The notes: generated by a model from the sequence alone, not told the origin. A stretch of DNA of 64,000 bases from Hyphomicrobium_A sp965243865 (GCF_965243865.1 NZ_OZ251603.1:2542001-2606000), one strand, 5' to 3'. Numbered from the stretch's first letter, positions 15,321-24,663 are shown. Program-made: numbers and translations.

Positions 15321-16508
15321 ATGGCGGCGATCTATCTCGACAATAATGCGACGACGCGCGTTGATGCGCGCGTGATCGACGCGATGCTCCCCTTCTTGAA
15401 GGAGCATTTCGGCAATCCTTCCTCGATGCATGCGTTCGCCGCGGCCCCGCTCGCGGCGGTTCGGCTCGCCCGGGGACAGGTGCGCGAACTCGTCGGTGCA
15501 GCACACGACGACGAGATCGTGTTTAACTCCGGCGGCACCGAGGGCGCCAACGCCGCCATCCGTTCGGCGCTCGAGGTGTCGCCGGGGAAAACCGAGGTCA
15601 TCACCAGCGCAGTCGAGCACCCCGCGGTGCTGACGCTCTGCAACGCTCTGTCGAGCAGCGGCGTTCGCGTGCACGTCATTCCCGTCGACAAGCGCGGCCA
15701 ACTCGATATGGCCGCTTATCAGGCAGCGCTGTCCGATCGCGTCGCCGTTGTTTCCATGATGTGGGCCAACAACGAGACCGGTGTAGTGTTTCCGGTAGCC
15801 GAGTTGGCGGCCAAGGCCAAGGCAGCAGGGGCGCTGTTCCACACCGATGCCGTGCAGGCCGCCGGTAAAATCCCCCTGAATGTGAAGTCGACGTCCATCG
15901 ATATGCTGTCGATCTCGGGTCATAAGCTGCATGCGCCCAAAGGCATCGGAGCGCTTTACGTGCGCCGAGGTGTGCGCATCGCCCCGCAGGTCATCGGTGG
16001 TCGACAGGAGCGCGGTCGCCGCGGCGGCACTGAGAATGTTCCCGCTATCGCCGCTCTCGGCAAAGCCGCAGAACTGGCCCTGCAGCACCTCGAATATGAG
16101 GCGACGAGCGTGCGTGCGCTGCGTGATCGCTTCCAGGACGCCATTACTTCGAGCATCCCAGGCTGCCTCATCGTCGGCAGTGAATCGGAGCGGGTTCCCA
16201 ACACGCTCAACGTCGCCTTCACCGGCGTCGTCGGCGAGGATGTCGTCCTGCTGCTCGACCGCGCCGGCATCGCCGCATCGCTCGGATCTGCTTGCGCGGC
16301 AGGCTCGTTCGAGCCATCGCACGTACTACGCGCCATGCAGGTTCCCGAATCCGCGCTGCACGGCGGCGTGCGCTTCTCCCTTTCGCGCGAGACCACTGCC
16401 GAGGAAATCGATCGCGCCATCGACATCATCCCCGGCGTCATCGCCAAGCTGCGTGACATGGCGCCCCCGACAGAGGGCGTCCCCGCCATGGGTGATGCTC
16501 ATGCTTGA
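15321..16508 (+). CDS. nifS: Cysteine desulfurase NifS
   Basis: The protein has 395 aa. It is a PLP enzyme that makes a cysteine persulfide to feed nif Fe-S cluster assembly. The PLP lysine is Lys202 (SGHKLHAPKG), the active-site cysteine is Cys325 (LGSACAAGS), and His100 (AVEHPAV) stacks on PLP. The positions equal those of Azotobacter NifS. It is 29 nt after nifU and its stop overlaps nifV. Confidence 0.97.
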   Translation: MAAIYLDNNATTRVDARVIDAMLPFLKEHFGNPSSMHAFAAAPLAAVRLARGQVRELVGAAHDDEIVFNSGGTEGANAAIRSALEVSPGKTEVITSAVEHPAVLTLCNALSSSGVRVHVIPVDKRGQLDMAAYQAALSDRVAVVSMMWANNETGVVFPVAELAAKAKAAGALFHTDAVQAAGKIPLNVKSTSIDMLSISGHKLHAPKGIGALYVRRGVRIAPQVIGGRQERGRRGGTENVPAIAALGKAAELALQHLEYEATSVRALRDRFQDAITSSIPGCLIVGSESERVPNTLNVAFTGVVGEDVVLLLDRAGIAASLGSACAAGSFEPSHVLRAMQVPESALHGGVRFSLSRETTAEEIDRAIDIIPGVIAKLRDMAPPTEGVPAMGDAHA

Positions 16509-17685
16509 TCAAAGCGCCCCGTCCACGCCAGTCATCCTCAACGATACGACGCTACGTGATGGCGAGCAGGCGCCAGGCGTCGCCTTCTCCATGCGTGAGA
16601 AGGTCGCTATCGCCGCTGCGCTCGCCGAGGCGGGCGTCACGGAGGCCGAGGTCGGCACTCCGGCGATGGGCCCTGAAGAAATTGCAGCTATCAAGGCTAT
16701 CGTCGATGCCGGGCTTCCGCTGCGGCCCATCGCCTGGTGCCGCATGCGCACAGACGATGTCGACGCCGCGCTGCGAACCGACGTCTCGATGGTCAACCTG
16801 TCCGTGCCCGTCTCGGACGTCCAGATCGCAGCCAAGCTGCGCGGCGGACGTGACGCCGTGCTTGAGCAGATCGATCGCGTTGTCGGCTACGCCCGCACCA
16901 ATGGTCTCGACGTTGCCGTCGGCGGCGAAGATTCATCGCGAGCCGACGTTGACTTTCTCATCGATGTAGCCGCTGCGGCGAGGGCGGCCGGCGCACGCCG
17001 GTTCCGCATCGCCGACACGCTCAGCGTGCTCGACCCATTCGCCACCTATTCTCTGGTCGAGCGCCTGCGCAGGGCGACAGACCTGGAAATCGAAATTCAC
17101 GCCCACGACGATCTCGGTCTTGCGACCGCCAATACTCTCGCAGCCATCCGTGCTGGCGCAACGCACGCTTCGGTAACGGTCATCGGCCTTGGCGAGCGCG
17201 CCGGCAACGCGCCGCTTGAAGAGGTGGCTATCGCCTTGATGCAGCTCTACGGCCGGCAGACTGGCATCGTTCCCACAAGCCTCGATCATGTTGCGCGCAC
17301 TGTTGCGGCGGCCGCCGCGCGCCCTGTTCCGCCCGGCAAGGCCATCGTCGGCGATCATATCTTCACTCATGAATCGGGCATCCACGTCGATGGCCTTCTG
17401 AAGGATCGCCGCACATACCAGTCGCTCGATCCAGCACTTCTCGGACGCGCGCACCGGATCGTCATCGGTAAACACTCGGGTCTCGCCGCCATTTCATCTC
17501 GCCTTGGTGAAATGCACCTCGAAGCTGACGCGCAGGAGATGAGCGCCATTCTCGCGCGCGTTCGGGCCCTCGCGACAACGACGAAGGCCGCGGTCAGCGA
17601 AGCGGAACTCACCGAAATCTGGCGCGAGGTGCGCTGTGCTTCGGCAATTTCTCTCGATGGGAGGGGCGCATGGGCGAAGTCTTGA
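16501..17685 (+). CDS. nifV: Homocitrate synthase NifV
   Basis: The protein has 394 aa. It condenses acetyl-CoA and 2-oxoglutarate to homocitrate, the organic ligand of FeMo-co. Motifs are LNDTTLRDGEQAPGVAF (N-terminal metal and substrate loop), EIHAHDDLGLATAN (HxH metal ligands) and GERAGNAPLEEV. ATG 16501 is chosen, with ATG 16495 as an alternative. Both overlap the nifS end. The open frame further upstream is antiphase coding of nifS. Confidence 0.95.
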   Translation: MLDQSAPSTPVILNDTTLRDGEQAPGVAFSMREKVAIAAALAEAGVTEAEVGTPAMGPEEIAAIKAIVDAGLPLRPIAWCRMRTDDVDAALRTDVSMVNLSVPVSDVQIAAKLRGGRDAVLEQIDRVVGYARTNGLDVAVGGEDSSRADVDFLIDVAAAARAAGARRFRIADTLSVLDPFATYSLVERLRRATDLEIEIHAHDDLGLATANTLAAIRAGATHASVTVIGLGERAGNAPLEEVAIALMQLYGRQTGIVPTSLDHVARTVAAAAARPVPPGKAIVGDHIFTHESGIHVDGLLKDRRTYQSLDPALLGRAHRIVIGKHSGLAAISSRLGEMHLEADAQEMSAILARVRALATTTKAAVSEAELTEIWREVRCASAISLDGRGAWAKS

Positions 17686-18446
17686 ATCTCGCGCGGGACA
17701 AGGGCGCTGGCGAGAGCCAGCCCGAGCCTGGACTCTTCAAGCTCATCGCCGAGGATGTCCGCTGCGTGCGCTCGCGCGATCCTGCGGCCCGCAGCAGCCT
17801 GGAGACGCTGCTCACCTATCCCGGTGTGCACGCCATCATCTGGCACCGCCTCGCCAATCGCCTGTGGCGCAGCAATTGGCGCTTCTCTGCCCGGCTGACC
17901 GCGTGGTTCGCCCGCCTGCTCACCAACGTCGACATCCATCCCGGCGCAACTATCGGACGTCGCTTCTTCATCGATCACGGATCGGGTGTCGTCATCGGCG
18001 AGACCGCGGTGATCGGCAACGACGTGACGCTCTATCATGGTGTCACTCTCGGCGGCACGACTTGGTCCACTGGCAAGCGCCACCCGACACTGGAGGATGG
18101 CGTCGTCATCGGTGCCGGCGCGAAGATCCTTGGTCCCATCATCATCGGCAGCGGCGTCCGCATCGGTGCCAACTCCGTCGTCGTCAAGAACGCGCCCCCG
18201 GGGGTCACGCTCGTTGGCATTCCCGCGCGCATCGTTCGCCCCGAGCGTCCTGGCGGCCGCATCGCCGGACGCATCGACCTCGATCACCATCGCATTCCAG
18301 ATCCCGTAGGTGAGGCGCTCGCGAGCCTCCTCGACCGTATCGACTTCCTCGAGACACGGCTCGCGCACATGCAAAAGCGCCTTCGCGACAGCAACGGCGC
18401 AGCGCCCAAGCGGGACGATGAACCCTTCCACCAGCCCAATTGCTAG
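17670..18446 (+). CDS. cysE: Nif-linked serine O-acetyltransferase
   Basis: The protein has 258 aa. The left-handed beta-helix hexapeptide repeats run through DIHPGATIGRRFFIDHGSGV and VVIGAGAKILGPIIIG, and the active-site His segments are IDHGSG and LYHGVTLGGT. It makes O-acetylserine for cysteine, the NifS substrate. It overlaps the nifV 3' end by 16 nt and precedes nifW, so it is a nif-dedicated copy. A C-terminal extension of about 50 residues with DRIDFLETRLAHMQKRL is coiled-coil-like. Confidence 0.95.
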   Translation: MGEVLNLARDKGAGESQPEPGLFKLIAEDVRCVRSRDPAARSSLETLLTYPGVHAIIWHRLANRLWRSNWRFSARLTAWFARLLTNVDIHPGATIGRRFFIDHGSGVVIGETAVIGNDVTLYHGVTLGGTTWSTGKRHPTLEDGVVIGAGAKILGPIIIGSGVRIGANSVVVKNAPPGVTLVGIPARIVRPERPGGRIAGRIDLDHHRIPDPVGEALASLLDRIDFLETRLAHMQKRLRDSNGAAPKRDDEPFHQPNC

Positions 18447-18456
18447 GAGTTGAACC

Positions 18457-18813
18457 ATGACGGCGATAGCCACGACAGACAGCGACATCCTCGCCAGGCT
18501 GAATGCAGCATCCTCCGCCGAGGACTTTTTCAACATCCTGGGGCTGCCCTACGACGAAAAGGTCGTTCGCGTCGCTCGTCTGCATATCCTGAAGCGTATG
18601 GGCCAGTACCTCGCCAAAGAAGACTTCACCGGCCTGTCGTCCGAGGAAATCTCTGATCGCTGCCGCACCAATCTCGAACGCGCGTACGATGACTTCGTCA
18701 CGTCTACGCCGATCGACCAGCGCGTCTTCAAGGTGCTGCGCGAAGCCGTGCAGCCTAAGCCTGAGGTAAAGCCACAAGCCGCGTTCGTTCCTCTCGACTC
18801 GCTATTCAAATAG
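18457..18813 (+). CDS. nifW: Nitrogenase-stabilizing/protective protein NifW
   Basis: The protein has 118 aa. The family core is AEDFFNILGLPYDEKVV, LHILKRMGQYL and YDDFVTSTPIDQRVFKVLRE. NifW binds the MoFe protein and helps its maturation or oxygen tolerance. It starts 10 nt after cysE with TAGGAG as ribosome-binding site. It appears to be the last gene of the iscA-led unit, since a NifA site and promoter for fixA follow. Confidence 0.95.
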   Translation: MTAIATTDSDILARLNAASSAEDFFNILGLPYDEKVVRVARLHILKRMGQYLAKEDFTGLSSEEISDRCRTNLERAYDDFVTSTPIDQRVFKVLREAVQPKPEVKPQAAFVPLDSLFK

Positions 18814-18835
18814 GTCGCGGAAGGAGCGCGATCAC

Positions 18836-18851
18836 TGTCGTGTTTCCGACA
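18836..18851. promoter_or_regulatory. NifA upstream activator site for fixABCX
   Basis: Perfect TGT-N10-ACA, 90 bp upstream of the -24 element at 18942. Confidence 0.82.
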
Positions 18852-18941
18852 CGCATGTTCGTTCTCCACCGCACACGTTTCCGGCAACGCGACGCGCACA
18901 AGTAGCGGTAATCACGCAAAAAAATTAGCAATCCAGCCGGT

Positions 18942-18957
18942 TGGTACGGCGCTTGCT
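18942..18957 (+). promoter_or_regulatory. Sigma54 -24/-12 promoter of fixABCX
   Basis: TGGTAC-GGCGC-TTGCT is a consensus match, 36 nt before the fixA start codon. Confidence 0.87.
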
Positions 18958-18993
18958 CATACCAGATGAAACGCTTCGAGGACATGGCGCGCT

Positions 18994-19839
18994 ATGCACA
19001 TCGTCGTCTGCATCAAGCAGGTTCCAGACTCCGCCCAGATCCGCGTGCACCCGGTGACCAACACCATCATGCGCCAGGGCGTGCCGACCATCATCAACCC
19101 CTATGACCTCTTCGCCATCGAGGAGGCCCTGCGCTTGCGCGACAAGCTCGGCGGTGAGGTGACGATCCTCACCATGGGCCCGCCGATGGCCGAGGACACG
19201 CTGCGCAAGGCGCTCACCTTCGGCGCCGACCGCGCGGTGCTGCTCACTGATCGCTTCTTCGCCGGCTCCGACACCCTCGCCACCACGTTCGCACTGGCAG
19301 CGGCGATCAGAAAGATCGGTGAGACGTTCAGTCCGGCGGACATCGTCTTCACCGGCAAGCAGACCATCGACGGTGACACCGCCCAGGTCGGTCCCGGCAT
19401 AGCCAAGCGCCTCGGCCTTACGCAGCTCACCTATGTATCGCGCGTCGCCGATGTCGATGGCGAAGCGCGCACCATCAAGGTGGAGCGCCGCGCTGAAGGC
19501 GGTGTGCAGGAGCTGGCAACGAAGATGCCATGCCTCATCACTATGCTGGAGGGCACCAACGAAATCCGCCGCGGCTCAATGAGCGACGCCCTGCGCGCCT
19601 CCCGCGCGGAGATCGTCAAATGGAGCGCCGCGGACGCGGGCATAGAGGACACCGCCAAGTGCGGGCTGCGCGGCTCGCCCACCATCGTCAAGAAGGTGTT
19701 TGCACCGAGCCCGCGCGCCACCAAGGCCACAATGGTCGAGCCGGGCGATGCAACGCCGGCAGAAGCACTGATCGCCGAAATCTTCAAACAGCAGCCCGAG
19801 CTTGAATCGAAGCTGATGACGCTCGCACGCGGATACTAG
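18994..19839 (+). CDS. fixA: Electron transfer flavoprotein beta subunit FixA
   Basis: The protein has 281 aa and is an ETF beta-type protein (MHIVVCIKQVPDSAQI, GKQTIDGDTAQVGPGIAKRL). With FixB, FixC and FixX it forms a membrane-associated bifurcating complex that uses NADH to reduce both quinone and a low-potential ferredoxin or flavodoxin for nitrogenase. It is first in the fixABCX operon. Confidence 0.97.
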   Translation: MHIVVCIKQVPDSAQIRVHPVTNTIMRQGVPTIINPYDLFAIEEALRLRDKLGGEVTILTMGPPMAEDTLRKALTFGADRAVLLTDRFFAGSDTLATTFALAAAIRKIGETFSPADIVFTGKQTIDGDTAQVGPGIAKRLGLTQLTYVSRVADVDGEARTIKVERRAEGGVQELATKMPCLITMLEGTNEIRRGSMSDALRASRAEIVKWSAADAGIEDTAKCGLRGSPTIVKKVFAPSPRATKATMVEPGDATPAEALIAEIFKQQPELESKLMTLARGY

Positions 19840-19857
19840 AACCGCAGAGGGATCGAG

Positions 19858-20964
19858 ATGGCCGAGGCACCAAAGAAACCCGCAGCCGCCGGTGGCCGTG
19901 CCGGCACCAAGAAAGAGCTGCCCGAGCATTTCAAAGACTATAAGCACGTCTGGGTCTTTATCGAGCAGGAGCGCGGCGTCGTGCATCCTGTCTCCTGGGA
20001 GCTGCTTGGTGCTGGCCGCGACCTAGCGAACAAGCTCGGCGTTGATCTGGCGGCCGTTGTTCTCGGCGCCCCAGGTGGCGGGGTGAAGGAAGCCGCTGCC
20101 GAGGCGAGCTGCTACGGCGCCGACCTTGCCTATATCGTCGAGAGTGATGTCCTCACCGACTACCGCAACGAGCCCTACGCTCGGGCGATGACCGAGCTGG
20201 TCAACACCTACAAGCCCGAAATCCTGCTGCTCGGCGCCACGACGCTCGGGCGCGACCTTGCCGGCGCTGTCGCGACGACGCTGCTGACCGGCCTGACCGC
20301 CGATAGCACGGCGCTCGATGTCGACGCCGATGGATCGCTCGCAGCCACCCGCCCGACCTTCGGTGGCTCGCTTCTCTGCACCATCTACACGCTCAATTAT
20401 CGGCCGCAGATGGCCACCGTCCGTCCGCGCGTGATGTCCATGCCCGACCGCGTCGAGCGCCCGCTCGGCCGCCTCGTCGAGCACAAGTTCGCCATGGTCG
20501 AGGACGACGTCGTCACCAAGGTTCTCTCGTTCATCGCCGACCGCGAGTCGGACAAATCGAGCCTCGCTTACGCCGACGTCGTCGTCGCCGGTGGCCTCGG
20601 CCTCGGTTCGCCGGAAAACTTCCAGCTCGTGCGCCAGCTCGCCTCCGTGCTCGGTGCCGAATACGGCTGCTCGCGTCCCGTCGTTCAGAAAGGCTGGCTG
20701 CCGGCGGAGCGTCAGATCGGCCAGACCGGCAAGACCATCCGCCCGCGCCTCTACATTGCCGCCGGCATCTCCGGCGCCATCCAGCATCGCGTCGGTGTCG
20801 AGGGCGCCGACCTGATCGTTGCGATCAACACCGACAAGAACGCGCCGATTTTCGACTTCGCCCACGTCGGTCTCGTCACCGACGCCGTGCGGTTGTTGCC
20901 CGCGCTCACGGAAGCGTTCCGCAAGCGCCTGTCCGCCAGCACCAGCGAACGTATTGCGAGCTAG
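19858..20964 (+). CDS. fixB: Electron transfer flavoprotein alpha subunit FixB
   Basis: The protein has 368 aa and is ETF alpha-like. The C-terminal FAD-binding part has VVVAGGLGLGSPENFQLVR, AAGISGAIQHRVGVEGAD and IVAINTDKNAPIFDFA. An N-terminal Ala/Lys-rich extension of about 25 residues precedes the domain. The start at 19858 follows a GAGGGATCGAG site 18 nt after fixA. Confidence 0.97.
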   Translation: MAEAPKKPAAAGGRAGTKKELPEHFKDYKHVWVFIEQERGVVHPVSWELLGAGRDLANKLGVDLAAVVLGAPGGGVKEAAAEASCYGADLAYIVESDVLTDYRNEPYARAMTELVNTYKPEILLLGATTLGRDLAGAVATTLLTGLTADSTALDVDADGSLAATRPTFGGSLLCTIYTLNYRPQMATVRPRVMSMPDRVERPLGRLVEHKFAMVEDDVVTKVLSFIADRESDKSSLAYADVVVAGGLGLGSPENFQLVRQLASVLGAEYGCSRPVVQKGWLPAERQIGQTGKTIRPRLYIAAGISGAIQHRVGVEGADLIVAINTDKNAPIFDFAHVGLVTDAVRLLPALTEAFRKRLSASTSERIAS

Positions 20965-20974
20965 GAGAGCACCG

Positions 20975-22282
20975 ATGATCGACGAAAAATTCGATGCCAT
21001 CGTTGTCGGAGCCGGTATGGCAGGCAACGCCGCCGCGCTCACCATGGCGCAGCGTGGCATGAAGGTTCTGCAGCTGGAGCGTGGCGAATACTCGGGCTCC
21101 AAGAACGTGCAGGGCGCCATTCTCTATGCCGACATGCTGGAGAAGCTCATCCCGGATTTTCGCGATGATGCTCCTCTGGAGCGCCATCTCGTCGAGCAGC
21201 GTTTCTGGATGATGGACGACCGCTCGCACGTCGGCTTGCACTATCGCTCCGAGGACTTCAACGAGCAGAGCCCAAACCGCTACACGATCATTCGCGCCCA
21301 GTTCGACAAGTGGTTCTCGAAGAAGGTGCAGGAAGCCGGCGCCGTTGTCCTGTGCGAGACCACAGTGGTCGAGCTCGTCAAGGATTCGTTCGGCAAGGTG
21401 ATCGGCGTGCGCACTGACCGCTCCGGCGGCCTCATCCGTGCCGACGTTGTCGTCATCGCCGAGGGTGTCACAGGCCTGCTGGGCACACGCGCCGGCCTGC
21501 GCGAGATCCCCAAGCCCGAGAACACCGCGCTCGCCGTGAAGGAAATGCACTTCATGCCGCGCGAGACCATCGAGTCGCGGTTCAACCTCAAGGGCGACGA
21601 AGGCATGGTCATCGAGGCCGCTGGCACCATCTCCCGCGGCATGACCGGTATGGGCTTCATCTACTCCAACAAGGAATGCGTCTCGATCGGCATGGGCTGC
21701 CTGGTGTCGGACTTCCAGCGCACCGGCGAAACACCCTACGGCCTGCTCGATGCCTTCAAGCGCCACCCATCGGTTGCCCCTCTCATCGAGGGCTCCGAGG
21801 TGAAGGAATATTCCGCCCACCTCATCCCCGAAGGCGGCTTCAAGGCCATCCCGCAGCTCTATGGCGACGGCTGGGTCGTGGTCGGTGACGCAGCGCAGCT
21901 CAACAACGCCATCCACCGCGAAGGCTCGAACCTCGCGATGACCTCCGGCCGCATCGCCGGCGAGGCCATCTTCCAGTTGCGTTCGCGGCGCGAGGAAATG
22001 ACCGAACAAAATTTGTCGCTGTACAAGGAGATGTTGGACAAGTCATTCGTTATCAAAGATCTGAAGAAATACAAGGACATGCCAGCGCTTCTTCACACGC
22101 AGTCACAGAATTTCTTCCTCACCTATCCGCAGCTCGTCAGCAAGGCGATGCAGAGCTTCGTGCGCGTCGATGGCACGCCGAAGGTGGAGAAGGAGAAGAA
22201 GACGATCCGCTCGTTCGTCAACGCTCGCTCCTGGCTCGGCCTGTTCGCCGACGGCTTCCGCTTGGCGCGCGCTTGGCGATGA
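20975..22282 (+). CDS. fixC: FixC, ETF:quinone oxidoreductase-like flavoprotein
   Basis: The protein has 435 aa. It has an FAD Rossmann motif at the N-terminus (AIVVGAGMAGNAAALTMAQRG) and the second FAD contact GDGWVVVGDAAQLNNA. It is the quinone-side flavoprotein of FixABCX. It starts at ATG 20975 after TAGGAGAGC, 10 nt after fixB. The longer upstream frame overlaps fixB and is not coding. Confidence 0.97.
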   Translation: MIDEKFDAIVVGAGMAGNAAALTMAQRGMKVLQLERGEYSGSKNVQGAILYADMLEKLIPDFRDDAPLERHLVEQRFWMMDDRSHVGLHYRSEDFNEQSPNRYTIIRAQFDKWFSKKVQEAGAVVLCETTVVELVKDSFGKVIGVRTDRSGGLIRADVVVIAEGVTGLLGTRAGLREIPKPENTALAVKEMHFMPRETIESRFNLKGDEGMVIEAAGTISRGMTGMGFIYSNKECVSIGMGCLVSDFQRTGETPYGLLDAFKRHPSVAPLIEGSEVKEYSAHLIPEGGFKAIPQLYGDGWVVVGDAAQLNNAIHREGSNLAMTSGRIAGEAIFQLRSRREEMTEQNLSLYKEMLDKSFVIKDLKKYKDMPALLHTQSQNFFLTYPQLVSKAMQSFVRVDGTPKVEKEKKTIRSFVNARSWLGLFADGFRLARAWR

Positions 22283-22340
22283 CACATGCGCAGGACTTAC
22301 CCATCCGCACTTCGGGCGGCGAACGGAATTGGAGGTTGAT

Positions 22341-22637
22341 ATGACGGCCCCACTCACAGTCCGCGTCGAGGACAAGCTCTACCAGAACCGCTACCTCGTC
22401 GACACCGGGCGCGTGCACATCAAGGTGCGCCCGCACGCGACGCCGACGCCGGAGCTGCGCGCGCTGCTCACCGCATGCCCAGCCGGCTGCTACGCGCTCA
22501 ACGGCGCCGGCCAGGTCGAGATCGCCGCTGACGGTTGCGTCGAGTGCGGCACCTGCCGCCTCATCGCTGAGCCGTCTGGCGACATCGAGTGGAGTTACCC
22601 GCGCGGCGGTTACGGCGTGCTCTACAAGTTCGGCTAG
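22341..22637 (+). CDS. fixX: Ferredoxin-like protein FixX
   Basis: The protein has 98 aa. Cluster cysteines are CPAGCY and CVECGTC, the incomplete dicluster pattern typical of FixX, which accompanies FixC. It starts at ATG 22341 with GGAGG at 22331-22335. It is the last gene of the nif/fix island, with a bidirectional terminator following. Confidence 0.96.
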   Translation: MTAPLTVRVEDKLYQNRYLVDTGRVHIKVRPHATPTPELRALLTACPAGCYALNGAGQVEIAADGCVECGTCRLIAEPSGDIEWSYPRGGYGVLYKFG

Positions 22638-22770
22638 ACCGCTTAGGCGAGTTCAGCTGAAGCGCAGAACAATAGCGCCGGGACGTGTCGCGCGGCCCGC
22701 GCGTGCGATGCACCGCACAGCCGTGACGTCGGCCCACGCGACAAGAGACAGCATCGCGCGTCCCAAAACA

Positions 22771-22801
22771 AAAACGGCGCGCCGATAAAGCGCGCCGTTT
22801 T
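22771..22801. terminator. Bidirectional terminator between fixX and rplS
   Basis: A perfect 12-bp stem, AAAACGGCGCGC (22771-22782) with GCGCGCCGTTTT (22790-22801), has a 7-nt loop. The A and T ends give a U-run in either direction for the convergent genes. Confidence 0.9.
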
Positions 22802-22832
22802 CAAATTTCATCCGCCAGGTGAGCGAAGCCGA

Positions 22833-23486
22833 TCAGGCCTTCGCCTCTTCCTCGGCCGGAACCTCGGCAGCGGAAGCCTCGGCGATCAGCGCCTGAGCCT
22901 GCCCCACCCAATCGTCCTTCTCGATGCGGCCAGCGAGCTGCAGCGTCTCGTCGACGTTGGTGATGTCCTCGTCCGAGAAGTTGGCGATCTGCTCCAGCTT
23001 GATGCAGTTGAGCTGGCGCAGGCGCGCTGCGAGGTCGGCGTCGATGCCCTTGATCTTCGTGAGATCGTCGGCCTCGCCCTTCTGCTTCTTGAAGCCCTTC
23101 CAGGCCGCGTTGAGGCGGCGCGCACGTGCGTCCGAGCGCTCAGGGATACGAGCAGCCTTGCCGCGACGGCCACGCAGATAATAGAGCTTCGCGCGGCGGA
23201 CCTTACCGCGACGCACAACCTCGATCTCGGCGATGTATGGAGAATAGATCGGGAAGACGCGCTCGACGCCCTCGCCGTAGGAGATCTTGCGAACGGTGAA
23301 GTTCTCGTTGATGCCGGCGCCGGAGCGGCCGATCACGACGCCCTCGTAGGCCTGGGTGCGGACGTTCTCGCCCTCGATCACCTTCACCATAACCTTGACG
23401 GTATCGCCCGGGCCGAATTCGGGCACACCGCGCTTCGCCGTGACGGCGCTGATCTGCTCGCGCTCGAGCTCTTGGATAACGTTCAT
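22833..23486 (-). CDS. rplS: Ribosomal protein L19 with helix-hairpin-helix-like C-terminal extension
   Basis: The protein has 217 aa. Residues 1 to about 125 are ordinary L19 (FGPGDTVKVMVKVIEGENVR, YSPYIAEIEVVRRGKVRRAKLYYLR). The remaining 90 residues include DDLTKIKGIDADLAARLRQL and FSDEDITNVDETL, close to the KISGVG-type extension found on alphaproteobacterial L21. The tail ends in an acidic Ala/Glu stretch. The start MNVIQELEREQ (ATG at 23486) is preferred to a longer frame. It lies downstream of trmD in the same direction. Confidence 0.96.
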   Translation of the reverse strand: MNVIQELEREQISAVTAKRGVPEFGPGDTVKVMVKVIEGENVRTQAYEGVVIGRSGAGINENFTVRKISYGEGVERVFPIYSPYIAEIEVVRRGKVRRAKLYYLRGRRGKAARIPERSDARARRLNAAWKGFKKQKGEADDLTKIKGIDADLAARLRQLNCIKLEQIANFSDEDITNVDETLQLAGRIEKDDWVGQAQALIAEASAAEVPAEEEAKA

Positions 23487-23770
23487 AGGGCACCTAAACT
23501 GTAGAAATAGGCCGGCGGGGCACGGCCGATGGCCAGCACCCCTAAACGGCAAGCCTTAGGGAATTAGCCGCGGGTCATAGCCGAAACCCGAGGGCTTGTC
23601 GATATGGTGATTGCGTCAAACGGGCCGTTTGAAGGCCCGCCTGCGCAGAATCCTGGCTGCAGCCATGTCGCAGGCCGGTTGGACCTTATATTTTCGTCTC
23701 TTAACCGAAGCAACGAAGGCTTTCGCGCGCGCTTCGCGGGTGCGCGCTACGAGGCCGGCCAGAGCAGTAC

Positions 23771-24487
23771 TCAGCGCCGCTTCAGCAGGTCGGGGCGCCG
23801 CTCCGCCGTAATCCGCGCCGCCTCGCTTCTCCGCCACTCGGCGACCCTTTTATGGTCTCCCGACAGCAGCACCTCCGGGATAGCCCTGCCCTCCCATTCG
23901 CGCGGTTTGGTGTACTGCGGATACTCCAGCAGGCCGTCCTCGAAGCTCTCCTCCCCCAGCGAGTCCGACGCGCCGAGCACGCCCGGCAGCAACCGCACGC
24001 ACGCATCGATCAGCACCATCGCCGCCAGTTCACCGCCCGACAGCACATAGTCGCCGATGGAAACCTCGCGCATCCTTCGGCCGGCGATCACGCGCTCGTC
24101 GACCCCTTCGAAGCGCCCGGCCAGCAGCATCACCCCAGGCCCGGCCGCAAGCTCCGCAGCAAGCGCCTGGCTCAACGGCTCTCCCCGGGGAGACAGATAG
24201 ATCAGGGGCGCATCGGGTTCGCCCTGGCGCGCATGATCGATGGCGGCGGCCAATACGTCCGCGCGCATCACCATGCCCGCACCCCCGCCGGCCGGCGTGT
24301 CGTCGACGGCGCGATGTCGCCCGATGCCGAACTCGCGCAGCGGGATCGCCGCCAATGACCACAGCCCCGCCTCCAGCGCCTGCCCCACGAGCGAGACCCC
24401 CAGCGGCCCCGGAAACATTTCCGGGAACAGCGTCAGCACGTTTACGCGCCACGCCGCGCGGTCACCCTTTTCCGGAAAGTGCGCCAT
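23771..24487 (-). CDS. trmD: tRNA (guanine-37-N1)-methyltransferase
   Basis: The protein has 238 aa. SPOUT knot motifs are LLAGRFEGVDERVI and VSIGDYVLSGGELAAMVLIDA, and the N-terminal VNVLTLFPEMFPGPL is family-typical. It methylates G37 of tRNAs reading CNN codons and prevents +1 frameshifts. It forms an operon with rplS, with 284 nt between them. ATG 24487 is used; a TTG one codon earlier is possible. Confidence 0.97.
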   Translation of the reverse strand: MAHFPEKGDRAAWRVNVLTLFPEMFPGPLGVSLVGQALEAGLWSLAAIPLREFGIGRHRAVDDTPAGGGAGMVMRADVLAAAIDHARQGEPDAPLIYLSPRGEPLSQALAAELAAGPGVMLLAGRFEGVDERVIAGRRMREVSIGDYVLSGGELAAMVLIDACVRLLPGVLGASDSLGEESFEDGLLEYPQYTKPREWEGRAIPEVLLSGDHKRVAEWRRSEAARITAERRPDLLKRR

Positions 24488-24493
24488 CAATGC

Positions 24494-24650
24494 GCTCCCG
24501 ATACCTCTGCGGGGGAGGGCTCCCGATACCTGTTCCCTCCCCCCTTGCGGGGGAGGGCTAGGGAGGGGGGTGCTAACAACGACAGAGGTGCTGCTTCACC
24601 TTCACCCCCACCCCGCCCTCCCCATCGAGGGGGAGGGAGAAGTGAGGAAG
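24494..24650. repeat. G/C palindromic intergenic repeat cluster
   Basis: Hairpins CCCTCCCCC-CTTGC-GGGGGAGGG (24535-24557) and CCCTCCCC-ATCGAG-GGGGAGGG (24616-24637), with further GGGGGAGGG copies. It lies between trmD and the DUF1330 gene and looks like the dispersed palindromic repeats of Hyphomicrobiales chromosomes. Confidence 0.7.
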
Positions 24651-24663
24651 CCGCTCGTCGGAA

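Noticed and set aside
23616..23837. 73-aa minus-strand frame between trmD and rplS
   Set aside because: It overlaps the trmD 3' end out of frame and has no ribosome-binding site or recognisable sequence.
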